A stretch of DNA of 64,000 nt, taken from the NCBI GenBank assembly GCA_905233915.1, contig CAJOFM010000005.1, positions 38,575-102,574 on the forward strand. The letters are read 5' to 3'. This DNA comes from an uncultured Muribaculaceae bacterium. Lineage in GTDB: Bacteria; Bacteroidota; Bacteroidia; Bacteroidales; Muribaculaceae. The position numbers and the translations under genes were made by a program. The notes below the pieces were generated by a model. The model was not told where the DNA came from and did no database searches. It was given only the letters and a program-made list of their open reading frames with translations. This document shows positions 1 to 7,464 of the stretch, piece by piece (position 1 is the stretch's first letter; each line of letters opens with the position of its first letter).

Positions 1-7
1 TGATACT

Positions 8-51
8 AAAAAACTCACGCCACGCAGGACCTGAGTCCCTAATGGCGTGAG
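8..51 (-). terminator. Intrinsic terminator of the first OMP gene
   Basis: A 9-bp perfect stem (14-22 with 43-51) with a smaller inner hairpin is followed on the minus strand by six T residues (positions 13-8). It lies just past the stop of the barrel gene at 78, so it most likely ends that transcript. Confidence 0.8.
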
Positions 52-77
52 AGCAAAAATGAAACAAGTGTAAATTA

Positions 78-2387
78 TTATAGTCTTTCCTTCTCGCTGG
101 TGCCAGCACCGGTGCCCTTGTACTTGCTCTGAGCGGCGTTGAACTTGTAGCGCACGGTGAATTCCACCTCGCGGACATCGCGGCGCTGGGTCTGACACAT
201 AGTGCGCAAGCCGTAGCGCAGTTTGTAGTGTTCCTGCGAGTTGAGCAGGTTGTGACCTGTCACCTTGATAGACAAGCGGTCGTTCAAGAAGGTTTTGGTA
301 GCGCCGATGTCGAGCAGATAGAGTGGCTCGGAGATGGTGACGTTTTCCATGTCGCCACGGCTGGTGAAATTGAAGTTGACATTGGCGGTCAAGGTGGGCA
401 GGATTTGGAAGTTGTTGCTGAATTGTGCAATCCAGGCGGGATTCTTGGGTGAGATGAAACCCACTGGCGATGGTATCTTGATCCATTCCTTGATGACGCC
501 CAGTGTCAATGACGGCTGATAGAGTCCTAAGCGGGGCGAGAAAGTGACCATTACGCGCATGGCATCCTTGTGGTCCACATTCTCGTTGCTCATCAGGGTG
601 GTGGCCTCACTGCCAGGCACCTCATGAGCCACATTGACAATCACATCGCGGTCGTGCTTGTAGCTCAACATCAGGTTCACCCACTTGTACATCGCCATGA
701 GCGACACCTCGTTATTAATGGTGGGCTTGAGCAGCGGATTTCCGCTGTCCCACGTGAAACGGTTGGCATAGGTGACACTGCCACGCAGTTGCCAGTAGCC
801 TGGACGCTTGATCTTCATCGCATAGTTGAGCATCAGTTGCACATTGCCCGCACGTGCCATCAGACCCAAACTGGGGAAGAAGTGGTGGTAATTGCGGCTC
901 TGCTCGGCCATGCGCACGCCCTGGCTGTAGTAATCGGTGTTGACGTTCTCGTTGCGCAGGCCCACCTTCAACTGGCCGAATGGCAGCGGGTGGCCATACT
1001 CGGCAAAGAGGATGTAGTTGTTCTCGCGCTGCTCGGTAAATGACGTGGGCACGACCTGCTCGGGATTGATGTAGTCGTCGTTGCGGCGCGTGTGGTCATA
1101 CTCACTGCCCACCTGCAGGTTGCCACCCCACAGGGACCATGACAGGACGAGTTTGGCTGCCCACAACTGGTTGCGGATCACGCTGGTACTGGTCACCGTG
1201 CGACTTTCCCACTCCTGGCTCACCTCGTCGTTGAACTGGCTCTTGCGCTCTTTATGGAAGACATAATCGGTATTGAAGTCAATCGCGGTCCTGCCAACCT
1301 TACCATTGTAGTAGGCATTGAGGGTATGGGGCATGTTGAACTTGCTGGACATGTGGATACCATTTTCCAAATGGTCATAGAAGTTTCCATTAGCCATCAC
1401 GTCGGCGGTGAAGGTGCCTCGTGCGCGGTTCAGGAAAAAAGCCTTAGTGTCATAGCGGAAGCCCATCGAGTGGTTGTCATTGAAGATATAGTTCATGCCC
1501 GCCGAGGTATAAATCGAGTTGCTGTGGGTTTTGATGTCTGAGTGCTCAATCATGCGCCATGTGGTGTCGGCCTGCACGTCAAACACGAAATCGTCATTCT
1601 CGATATACCTGTCATCGTTATACCACACACTACCGAACACGTCGAGCCCGCGATGGCGGTAGTTCCAGTTGAGGCCTAATGCCAGGTCGGGGCACTCGCC
1701 CAGGTAATAACTGGCTTGGGTGTTGAAACTGAAGCCCTCGCCCTGGGGACGTTTGGTCTTGATGAGGATGACCGACTCGACCGTCGCGTCGTACTTCGCA
1801 CCGGGGCTGGTAATCAGTTCCACGCTCTGGATGTCCTCGCTGCTGATCTGGTCCAGTTCAGTCTGGTTTTGGAGTTTGCGGCCGTTGATGTAGATGAGCG
1901 GTGTGCCCTTGCCGAAGACCTCGATGCCGTCCTTCTTGCGCTGCACGCCCGGCAGGTTCTCAAGCACGGCCTTAGCGGAGCCCACCTTGCTCAACAAGGT
2001 GTTCTCGACCTCGGTCTTGAGACCCTCGGTGGTCAATTTGAAGGCGGGGCGCTGGGCCTTGACAACGACCTCGCCCAGCATGGTCTGTTCGGGCTCCAGA
2101 GCGATGGTGCCCAGGTCGTTTTTCAAGTCATCCAGCACCTGCGTTTTGTATCCCAGACAGGAAATCTTGATGATTGAGTTAGCGGGTTGCCCGACAAGGG
2201 CAAAGCGGCCGTCGCTATCGGTCATCGTTCCTGCCACAAAAGCGCTGTCGCTGGCGTTGAGCAGCACCACGTTGGCAAACGGAACAGGCGCCTGTGTTTC
2301 ATCGACCACACGGCCTGTAAATGTCTCGGCTGCGGCTGTCATCACGACCAGCAGTGCCATCATCAGTGTCAAAAAGTTTCTTCTCAT
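78..2387 (-). CDS. Outer-membrane beta-barrel family protein (TonB-receptor-like), paralog 1
   Basis: This 769-aa protein has an N-terminal signal peptide ending near residue 20 (run of Leu/Met/Val then TAAAE). A carboxypeptidase-regulatory-like domain follows to about residue 100 (GRVVDE, FANVVLLN), then a plug-like domain around 120-210 (LENLPGVQRK, GKGTPLIYINGR, SVELITSPGAKYDA) and a large C-terminal barrel. This is the layout of the OMP_b-brl_3 group of outer-membrane proteins in Bacteroidota, which resemble TonB-dependent receptors; the substrate is unknown. It is strongly similar along its length to the protein at 2898-5213, and both end in a conserved tail SKYKGTGA..EK.RL. It has its own upstream region with two inverted operator-like sites (2455-2527) and a candidate -7 box TAGTGTTG on the minus strand at 2435-2428. 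Start chosen at the only ATG in front of the signal peptide. Confidence 0.88.
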   Translation of the reverse strand: MRRNFLTLMMALLVVMTAAAETFTGRVVDETQAPVPFANVVLLNASDSAFVAGTMTDSDGRFALVGQPANSIIKISCLGYKTQVLDDLKNDLGTIALEPEQTMLGEVVVKAQRPAFKLTTEGLKTEVENTLLSKVGSAKAVLENLPGVQRKKDGIEVFGKGTPLIYINGRKLQNQTELDQISSEDIQSVELITSPGAKYDATVESVILIKTKRPQGEGFSFNTQASYYLGECPDLALGLNWNYRHRGLDVFGSVWYNDDRYIENDDFVFDVQADTTWRMIEHSDIKTHSNSIYTSAGMNYIFNDNHSMGFRYDTKAFFLNRARGTFTADVMANGNFYDHLENGIHMSSKFNMPHTLNAYYNGKVGRTAIDFNTDYVFHKERKSQFNDEVSQEWESRTVTSTSVIRNQLWAAKLVLSWSLWGGNLQVGSEYDHTRRNDDYINPEQVVPTSFTEQRENNYILFAEYGHPLPFGQLKVGLRNENVNTDYYSQGVRMAEQSRNYHHFFPSLGLMARAGNVQLMLNYAMKIKRPGYWQLRGSVTYANRFTWDSGNPLLKPTINNEVSLMAMYKWVNLMLSYKHDRDVIVNVAHEVPGSEATTLMSNENVDHKDAMRVMVTFSPRLGLYQPSLTLGVIKEWIKIPSPVGFISPKNPAWIAQFSNNFQILPTLTANVNFNFTSRGDMENVTISEPLYLLDIGATKTFLNDRLSIKVTGHNLLNSQEHYKLRYGLRTMCQTQRRDVREVEFTVRYKFNAAQSKYKGTGAGTSEKERL

Positions 2388-2454
2388 TGTCTATAGGTTT
2401 TTTATTGAGTTTTCGTTTCATCGGCAGCAACACTATCCTACCGTTTTCCCTATA

Positions 2455-2527
2455 GACACGCACCAGAGCGTAAAAAGTTGCAAGCACGCATTGTTTTTCT
2501 TCACTTTCACCCTTTAGTGTGTTAAAA
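2455..2527 (-). promoter_or_regulatory. Paired inverted operator-like sites upstream of OMP paralog 1
   Basis: Two related sites lie at 2455-2483 and 2505-2527 in opposite orientation, about 50 bp apart. They match a consensus close to TTTTCACyCTTTAGTGyGT and correspond to the pair upstream of the paralog at 5270-5344. The proximal site begins 20 bp upstream of a -7-like TAGTGTTG (minus strand, 2435-2428), the place expected for an activator site overlapping the -33 region. Which protein binds is inferred, not shown; the adjacent LuxR-type regulator at 5452 is the simplest candidate. Confidence 0.55.
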
Positions 2528-2551
2528 TAGCCGCGGCTCTGCCGCGGCTAT
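2527..2551 (-). terminator. GC-rich hairpin terminator after the small coupled ORF
   Basis: An 11-bp perfect stem (2527-2537 with 2541-2551) with loop TCT is followed on the minus strand by TTTTAAC. It sits 5 bp past the stop of the 114-aa ORF, so it should terminate the two-gene transcript starting at 5213. It overlaps the edge of the distal operator-like site of the next gene. Confidence 0.7.
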
Positions 2552-2556
2552 TGGTG

Positions 2557-2901
2557 TTATACTGGAAAAACCTGGGAAAGCCCATCGGGGTCCATCTGGC
2601 CGATGGCTTGGTTTAACAGCACGAGGTAGAAACGGGGCAGGCATTGCACAGGCGGGTGCTGTTCTATATAGCGCTCTATCTTGCGGCGGGCAGTCTGCCG
2701 CAACTGACCGTCGTCACAAGGCACGAGCCGCTCCCTCTCGATGAAGGCAATCTGCCAGAACGCCATATAGCCGATAACATACCGCTCAACTGCCTCCTCC
2801 AGCGGTTCATCATTGACGAGTTGATCAATGGTGAAGCGTTCACTATCACTCAGGGCGACAACGGCCCAAGGCAGGTCAATGTATTTCATCTTCTGTTTCA
2901 T
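2557..2901 (-). CDS. Small orphan protein translationally coupled to OMP paralog 2
   Basis: This 114-aa protein is not recognised. Its ATG overlaps the TGA of the upstream barrel gene (ATGA, 2898-2901), typical of translational coupling, and a strong terminator follows the stop, so it is very likely a real gene of a two-gene operon. There is no signal peptide and no membrane segment. The protein is rich in charged residues with Trp/Tyr-containing helices (PWAVVALSDSERF, YMAFWQIAFIERERL, RRKIERYIEQHPP), suggesting a cytoplasmic helical protein. An alternative in-frame Met lies four residues in. Partner function with the barrel protein or its regulation is inferred from coupling only. Confidence 0.6.
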   Translation of the reverse strand: MKQKMKYIDLPWAVVALSDSERFTIDQLVNDEPLEEAVERYVIGYMAFWQIAFIERERLVPCDDGQLRQTARRKIERYIEQHPPVQCLPRFYLVLLNQAIGQMDPDGLSQVFPV

Positions 2902-5213
2902 AATCGGTTTTTCTCGTCATTGCAGGCACCAGTGCCCTTGTACTTGCTTCGTGTCCAGTTGAAGTGGTAACGCACAGTAAACTCGGCATAGCGGGTCTCG
3001 TTGGTGCGGTGTTGCCACAGGGTCAACTTACCGAAATGAACCAGTACATCGGGATTATTGCGATGCAGCAGGTCGTGCCCTGCCACCTTGATGGAAAGAC
3101 GGTCGTTAAAAAATGATTTACTCAAGCTAACGTAAAGGTCTATTTGGTCACTCACGGCGCTGATATTCTCGCTGTCGCACTTTCCTTGCCAGTCAAGGCT
3201 GAACGACCCTGTCCAAGAGGGCGAAATCTTGAAATTGTTGTTCCACTGGAGCATAAGGATAGGCTTTGAGGGGCTATAGGTACCATTAGGCATGGGTATC
3301 TTCATCCACTCCTTCACGATGGAGAACACCAGTTGCGGATGCCAGATGCCTAACTGCGGTGCTGCGATAATGCTGGCGCTCAATATGTCCTTCTTATCAA
3401 TATTCTCCTGGACGATAAGCGTTGTCGCCTCATACCCCTCGACCTGGCGGCCCATTTGCACGACCACATCATTGAGGTGGGAATAACTCAAGTTAAACGA
3501 GAAGTATTTCCATGTAGCATTCAGCGAAACGTTACTGATGATGGTGGGCTTCAAGTAAGGATTGCCCGATTGCCAGGTGAAGCGGTTTGAATAATAGGTC
3601 TTATTACTCAGTTCAAAGTAGGTGGGACGGCGGATCTTCATCGCATAACCGATCATTCCCTTGACATTACCCATTTGGGTCGAGAGCGACAGGCTGGGGA
3701 ACAAGTGGTGGAAATGGCGACTTTGCCCATTGATGCGTACGCCCTGGCTGTAATAGTCGGTGCTCACATACTCGTTGCGCAGGCCGCCATTGATATGTCC
3801 GATAGGGGTTAAACGGCTATACTCTAAAAAGGCACTATAGTTCTGTTCCTTGACCTCGGTCAAACTCGTCGGGAGGATTTGCTCGGGATTGATGTAATCG
3901 TCGTTACGGTGGGTATAACCCAACTCGCTGCCCACCGACAGATTCCCGCCCCACAGGGGCCACGATAGCACGAGTTTGCCAGCAAACAGCTCATTGCGCA
4001 CCATGTTCAGGCTGGTCACCGTTCGGTCTTCCATCTCTTGGCTCTCCTCCAAGTTCCATTCGGTGGCACGCGTCTTGGTGAAATAGTAGTCGGCATTGAA
4101 GTCAATGCTGGTCTTGCCCACCTCGCCATCATAATAGAGATTGAGCGAGTGAGGCATATTGTGCTTGGTCCTTTCCCTGTTCTGGGTCTCCAGATTGTCA
4201 TAGAAGTTGCCGTTGGCGGTCACATCTGCTGCAAAGAAGCCTCGGTCATCGTCCTTGAGACGGTTACTGGACTGATACTGGATGCCCATCGAGTGCTTGT
4301 CATTGAACTGATAATTGGCTCCCAAAACTATGCGCAGGATGTTATAATTGCCCTTACTGCGTCCATGATTGTCCTGATGCCAGACGGTGTCGGCAACGAC
4401 ATCTTGAGTGATGCGGTATTTCTGTAACCAGCCGTTTTCAAAGTCGCTCACGGTACCGAACACGTCAAGACCGTTGTGACGATAATTCCACAAAAAAGCG
4501 CTATAGGTGCGCGACATCTCACCTTGAAAAAAACTGCTGCGCAGGTGTCCACCCCAACCCTCACCCTGCGGCTTGCGGGTCTTGATGCGGATGACGCTCT
4601 GCACCGAGGCATCATACTTTGCCCCGGGACTTGTAATCACCTCGACGCTAACGATGTCCTCAGACTTCAACTCGTTGAGTTCGCTTGCATCACGCAACAA
4701 GCGATTGTTAATGTATATGAGCGGCTTGCCTTTGCCGAAGATCTCCAGCCCGTCGGCCTTGCGCTGCACGCCAGGCACGTTGCGCAACACATCCTCGGCA
4801 GTGCCCAATTTACTCAGTATAGAGCCCTCAACTGTCGTGAGCAGGCCCTCTTTGCCCAGTTTGTGAGCTGGACGCTGCCCCTGGACAAGCACCTCTCCAA
4901 GCATCGCCACATCAGGCTCCATGACGATGTCGCCCACGTTGCCTGAATGCACATTGACGCACCTTGTGGTATAACCCACGCTCGAAACTTTTATAATACC
5001 ATCAACACCCTCAATGTTGAGAGCAAATGAGCCGTCATCGGCAGTTACTGTGCCTTGCACGAAAGTTGAATCTACACGATTCAACAGCACCACGTTGGCA
5101 TAGGCCATCGGCTCCTGTTTCTCATCAAGCACGCGGCCCGTAATTGGCGTTGCCGTTGCAGCAAGCGACACGAGCCATGACACCATTATCACAATCATTC
5201 TTTCAATCATCAT
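2898..5213 (-). CDS. Outer-membrane beta-barrel family protein (TonB-receptor-like), paralog 2
   Basis: This 771-aa protein has the same order of parts as its neighbour: signal peptide (to about residue 22), carboxypeptidase-regulatory-like domain, plug-like domain (VLRNVPGVQRKADG, GKGKPLIYINNR, VEVITSPGAKYDAS) and a long barrel ending in SKYKGTGA..EKNRL. The two are tandem paralogs with recognisable identity throughout, so they probably arose by duplication and diverged in ligand or binding partner. Its stop overlaps the start of a 114-aa orphan ORF. A -7 box TAATTTTG is visible on the minus strand at 5249-5242, with an inverted pair of operator-like sites immediately upstream (5270-5344). 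Function is expected at the outer membrane, either uptake or surface binding; the substrate cannot be read from the sequence. Confidence 0.88.
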   Translation of the reverse strand: MMIERMIVIMVSWLVSLAATATPITGRVLDEKQEPMAYANVVLLNRVDSTFVQGTVTADDGSFALNIEGVDGIIKVSSVGYTTRCVNVHSGNVGDIVMEPDVAMLGEVLVQGQRPAHKLGKEGLLTTVEGSILSKLGTAEDVLRNVPGVQRKADGLEIFGKGKPLIYINNRLLRDASELNELKSEDIVSVEVITSPGAKYDASVQSVIRIKTRKPQGEGWGGHLRSSFFQGEMSRTYSAFLWNYRHNGLDVFGTVSDFENGWLQKYRITQDVVADTVWHQDNHGRSKGNYNILRIVLGANYQFNDKHSMGIQYQSSNRLKDDDRGFFAADVTANGNFYDNLETQNRERTKHNMPHSLNLYYDGEVGKTSIDFNADYYFTKTRATEWNLEESQEMEDRTVTSLNMVRNELFAGKLVLSWPLWGGNLSVGSELGYTHRNDDYINPEQILPTSLTEVKEQNYSAFLEYSRLTPIGHINGGLRNEYVSTDYYSQGVRINGQSRHFHHLFPSLSLSTQMGNVKGMIGYAMKIRRPTYFELSNKTYYSNRFTWQSGNPYLKPTIISNVSLNATWKYFSFNLSYSHLNDVVVQMGRQVEGYEATTLIVQENIDKKDILSASIIAAPQLGIWHPQLVFSIVKEWMKIPMPNGTYSPSKPILMLQWNNNFKISPSWTGSFSLDWQGKCDSENISAVSDQIDLYVSLSKSFFNDRLSIKVAGHDLLHRNNPDVLVHFGKLTLWQHRTNETRYAEFTVRYHFNWTRSKYKGTGACNDEKNRL

Positions 5214-5241
5214 CTTTTTTTCTTGATTAGTTTGTCGAGGG

Positions 5242-5344
5242 CAAAATTATCGTGACGACCCTCAATAGTGACACGCACTAAAGGGTGAAAAGTTTCAACT
5301 TTGAGCATACGGAACTGCATTTTCACACTTTAGGGTGTTAAATT
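5242..5344 (-). promoter_or_regulatory. Promoter and paired inverted operator-like sites of OMP paralog 2
   Basis: The -7 box is TAATTTTG on the minus strand (5249-5242). Two related sites in opposite orientation lie at 5270-5298 and 5321-5344; the proximal one begins 21 bp upstream of the -7 box. Sequence, orientation, spacing (about 51 bp) and distance to the -7 box match the region upstream of paralog 1. The sites lie between the barrel gene and the divergent LuxR-type gene, so one protein could control both directions. Confidence 0.6.
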
Positions 5345-5396
5345 GTCTTGACATGAGTGATGCTATCTTAACGATAATACTATTTAAGGTTTATCA

Positions 5397-5428
5397 CTTG
5401 CGATAATGGTGCTGTTTTGATACTTTTG
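5397..5428 (+). promoter_or_regulatory. Bacteroidota-type promoter of the LuxR-family gene
   Basis: A -7 box TACTTTTG (5421-5428) with CTTG 20 nt upstream (5397-5400) lies 23 bp before the start codon at 5452, giving a short leader. Confidence 0.65.
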
Positions 5429-5451
5429 CATCAATAAAACTAAAGACAACT

Positions 5452-6207
5452 ATGGCAAGAATACAGGACTTCTTCACGCTAGCCAACCATGTTGAGGGTG
5501 TGGATGACGAGCGCTACCGACACCTCGAACCAATGATACGAGCCATTGACGCGATGGCCAATGCAACCTACCAGAGCATCTATGTGATCGATTACTTCAG
5601 GCAGGGCTTCCTGCATGTGGCGAGCAATCCGCTGTTCCTTTGCGGTCATACGGCCCAAGAGGTGCAGCAGATGGGATACCACTTCTACATCGACCATGTC
5701 CCTACCGAGGAGCAACTAATGCTTACCGAAATCAACGAGGTAGGCTTCAAGCGTTTCAACGACACACCCCTTGAGGACCGCAGCAGATGCTTTATGAGCT
5801 ATGACTTCCACATAGTCAATAGCGATGGACGTTATCTGGTGAACCACAAGATCACGCCGTTTGCCCTCGGCCCTGACGGGCGCGCCTGGCTGGCGATGTG
5901 TGTTGTGTCGCTTTCACCCCACACCACAGCTGGCCATGTCGAGTTCCGCAAGAAGGGGCAACCCCATTATTGGGCATATGACTTCAAGACCCACGGTTGG
6001 CAAGAGCACAATACAGTCACCCTGCGCCCCCAGGAAAAACAGGTGCTCATATTGTCGGCTCAGGGTTATACCGTGCCCCAGATAGCTGGCAAGATGTGTC
6101 GTGCGCTCGACACGGTCAAGACCTACAAGCGTGCATTATTTGAGCGATTGGGAGCCCGCAGCATCACCGAGGCGCTTACTGTCGCCACCAACCAAGGACT
6201 ATTATAG
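5452..6207 (+). CDS. LuxR-type transcriptional regulator with PAS-like sensor domain
   Basis: This 251-aa protein ends in a LuxR/GerE helix-turn-helix (about residues 190-251: LRPQEKQVLILSAQGY, VPQIAGKM, DTVKTYKRALFERLGA). The preceding part looks like a PAS-type fold (IYVIDYFRQGFLHVASNP, GHTAQEVQQMG, FHIVNSDGRYLVNHKITPF). Proteins of this type in Bacteroidales act as DNA-binding regulators that may sense a small ligand; the ligand is unknown. It is divergently transcribed from OMP paralog 2 and shares its intergenic region, which holds operator-like sites also found upstream of OMP paralog 1. This makes it the likely local regulator of the barrel genes (inference). It ends at a convergent terminator shared with the nuclease gene. 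Confidence 0.8.
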   Translation: MARIQDFFTLANHVEGVDDERYRHLEPMIRAIDAMANATYQSIYVIDYFRQGFLHVASNPLFLCGHTAQEVQQMGYHFYIDHVPTEEQLMLTEINEVGFKRFNDTPLEDRSRCFMSYDFHIVNSDGRYLVNHKITPFALGPDGRAWLAMCVVSLSPHTTAGHVEFRKKGQPHYWAYDFKTHGWQEHNTVTLRPQEKQVLILSAQGYTVPQIAGKMCRALDTVKTYKRALFERLGARSITEALTVATNQGLL

Positions 6208-6220
6208 TTAGTGACCTGAT

Positions 6221-6269
6221 ATAAAGAAAGGCATCAAGTGGCCAATGCTCACCTGACGCCTTTCTTTAT
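6221..6269. terminator. Bidirectional terminator between convergent genes
   Basis: Arms 6221-6232 and 6258-6269 form a 12-bp stem (ATAAAGAAAGGC with its complement), A-rich on the left and T-rich on the right. It can therefore work for the LuxR-type gene on the plus strand and the nuclease gene on the minus strand. Confidence 0.75.
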
Positions 6270-6288
6270 CTATTGTCTAATGGCTATT

Positions 6289-7434
6289 TCACTTGATTTC
6301 CTTGACCAGGTAAATCATGGTGGGGAAGTGGTCGCTGTAACCGTTCAGGAACACACCGCCTGAGAAGGTGCGCAGGGGATAACCCTGACGGTCACCCTCG
6401 CTGCCGCGCAAGAACTTGCGGTTCAGCACCTCGGCACGCGAGAAGGTCAAGGTGGGCTTGTCCTTGCTGTCGTAGTTGCGCAGGAAGTACTCGGTGAAGA
6501 TGATCTGGTCAAACAGGTTCCAGTTGCCCTTGTAACCCAGGGTACCGATGCCCCTGTTCAAGATGTTCCACCAGGGATTGAAGCATGAGCCGGGCTCAAC
6601 GCAATCCTTAATCTCTTTCTTGGCACCCAAAGCCACGCTGCAGCTCTTGTTCTGCGGGTCGTCGTTCAAGTCGCCCATGAAGATGATGCCCTGGTTGGGG
6701 TCATCGAGCAACAGGGAGTCGATCGTCGCGCGGGCCATGCTTCCGGCTGCCTCACGCAGGTAGCTCGACTGTTCCTCGCCGCCCAAGCGTGAAGGCCAGT
6801 GGTTAACAATGACTGAAACCTTCTCACCTGCCAGCATACCAGTCACTGTCAACTGGTCACGGGAGCGGAACTCGGGATAATCGGGCAGGTACTTGTTGAT
6901 GCGCTGAGTCGTTACATTCAGCACCTTGAAGAAACGGGGATTGTACAAGACTGCCACATCCACGCCACGGCGGTCAGGACCATCATGGTGCACAATCTGG
7001 TAACGGCGGTCCTTAATCTCAGGCTGGCGCACGAGGTCTTGAAGCACCGAGAGGTTCTCAATCTCGCTGACACCGATGATAACGGGACCCTCGGCAGGCG
7101 AACCCTTAACATCCATCTGACTGATGGTATAGGCCATGTTGTGCTGTTTCTGCCAGTACTTGGTACCGTTCCACTGACGGGCGCCCTCGGGCGAGAATTC
7201 CTTGTCATAGACGCCATTGTTGTTAATGGTGTCGAACAGGTTCTCGAGGTTGTAGAACATCACGCCGTACTGCACAAAGCGGCGGTCCAGGGGCGGCTGT
7301 TCCTCAAGATCTTGAATCTCTTGAACATCCTGCTGTTTAAGCTGTTCCTGGAGCACCGGCTGGTCTTGGCCCAGGGCCAGCGCCGGCAGCAAAGCCACCA
7401 GCGCCAGGGCCATCCATAATGCTTTCTTTATCAT
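6289..7434 (-). CDS. Secreted endonuclease/exonuclease/phosphatase family protein
   Basis: This 381-aa protein has a signal peptide (MIKKALWMALALVALLPA then LALGQ). The EEP-fold motifs appear in order: YNLENLFDT, the metal-binding Glu in GVSEIEN, IVNHWPSR with a catalytic His, MGDLNDDP and the C-terminal SDHFP. These support a metal-dependent phosphodiesterase or nuclease acting outside the cytoplasm. The frame could open 24 nt earlier at 7458, but that codon is TTG; the ATG at 7434 places the signal peptide at the N-terminus and leaves a 30-nt gap after the lipoprotein stop. It is the last gene of the operon with the lipoprotein (7465) and TonB-dependent receptor (9784). Substrate (DNA, RNA or another phosphodiester) is not determined by sequence. 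Confidence 0.85.
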   Translation of the reverse strand: MIKKALWMALALVALLPALALGQDQPVLQEQLKQQDVQEIQDLEEQPPLDRRFVQYGVMFYNLENLFDTINNNGVYDKEFSPEGARQWNGTKYWQKQHNMAYTISQMDVKGSPAEGPVIIGVSEIENLSVLQDLVRQPEIKDRRYQIVHHDGPDRRGVDVAVLYNPRFFKVLNVTTQRINKYLPDYPEFRSRDQLTVTGMLAGEKVSVIVNHWPSRLGGEEQSSYLREAAGSMARATIDSLLLDDPNQGIIFMGDLNDDPQNKSCSVALGAKKEIKDCVEPGSCFNPWWNILNRGIGTLGYKGNWNLFDQIIFTEYFLRNYDSKDKPTLTFSRAEVLNRKFLRGSEGDRQGYPLRTFSGGVFLNGYSDHFPTMIYLVKEIK

Positions 7435-7464
7435 GACGATAATTGTTTTATTGGTCAATGATGA

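Noticed and set aside
78..5213. SusC/SusD-type polysaccharide utilisation locus
   Set aside because: No SusD-like gene or glycoside hydrolase accompanies the barrel proteins, and their domain order fits the OMP_b-brl_3 group rather than SusC.
7435..7458. Extended N-terminus of the EEP nuclease
   Set aside because: The extension starts on TTG and places the signal peptide core eight residues further in; ATG at 7434 is better.
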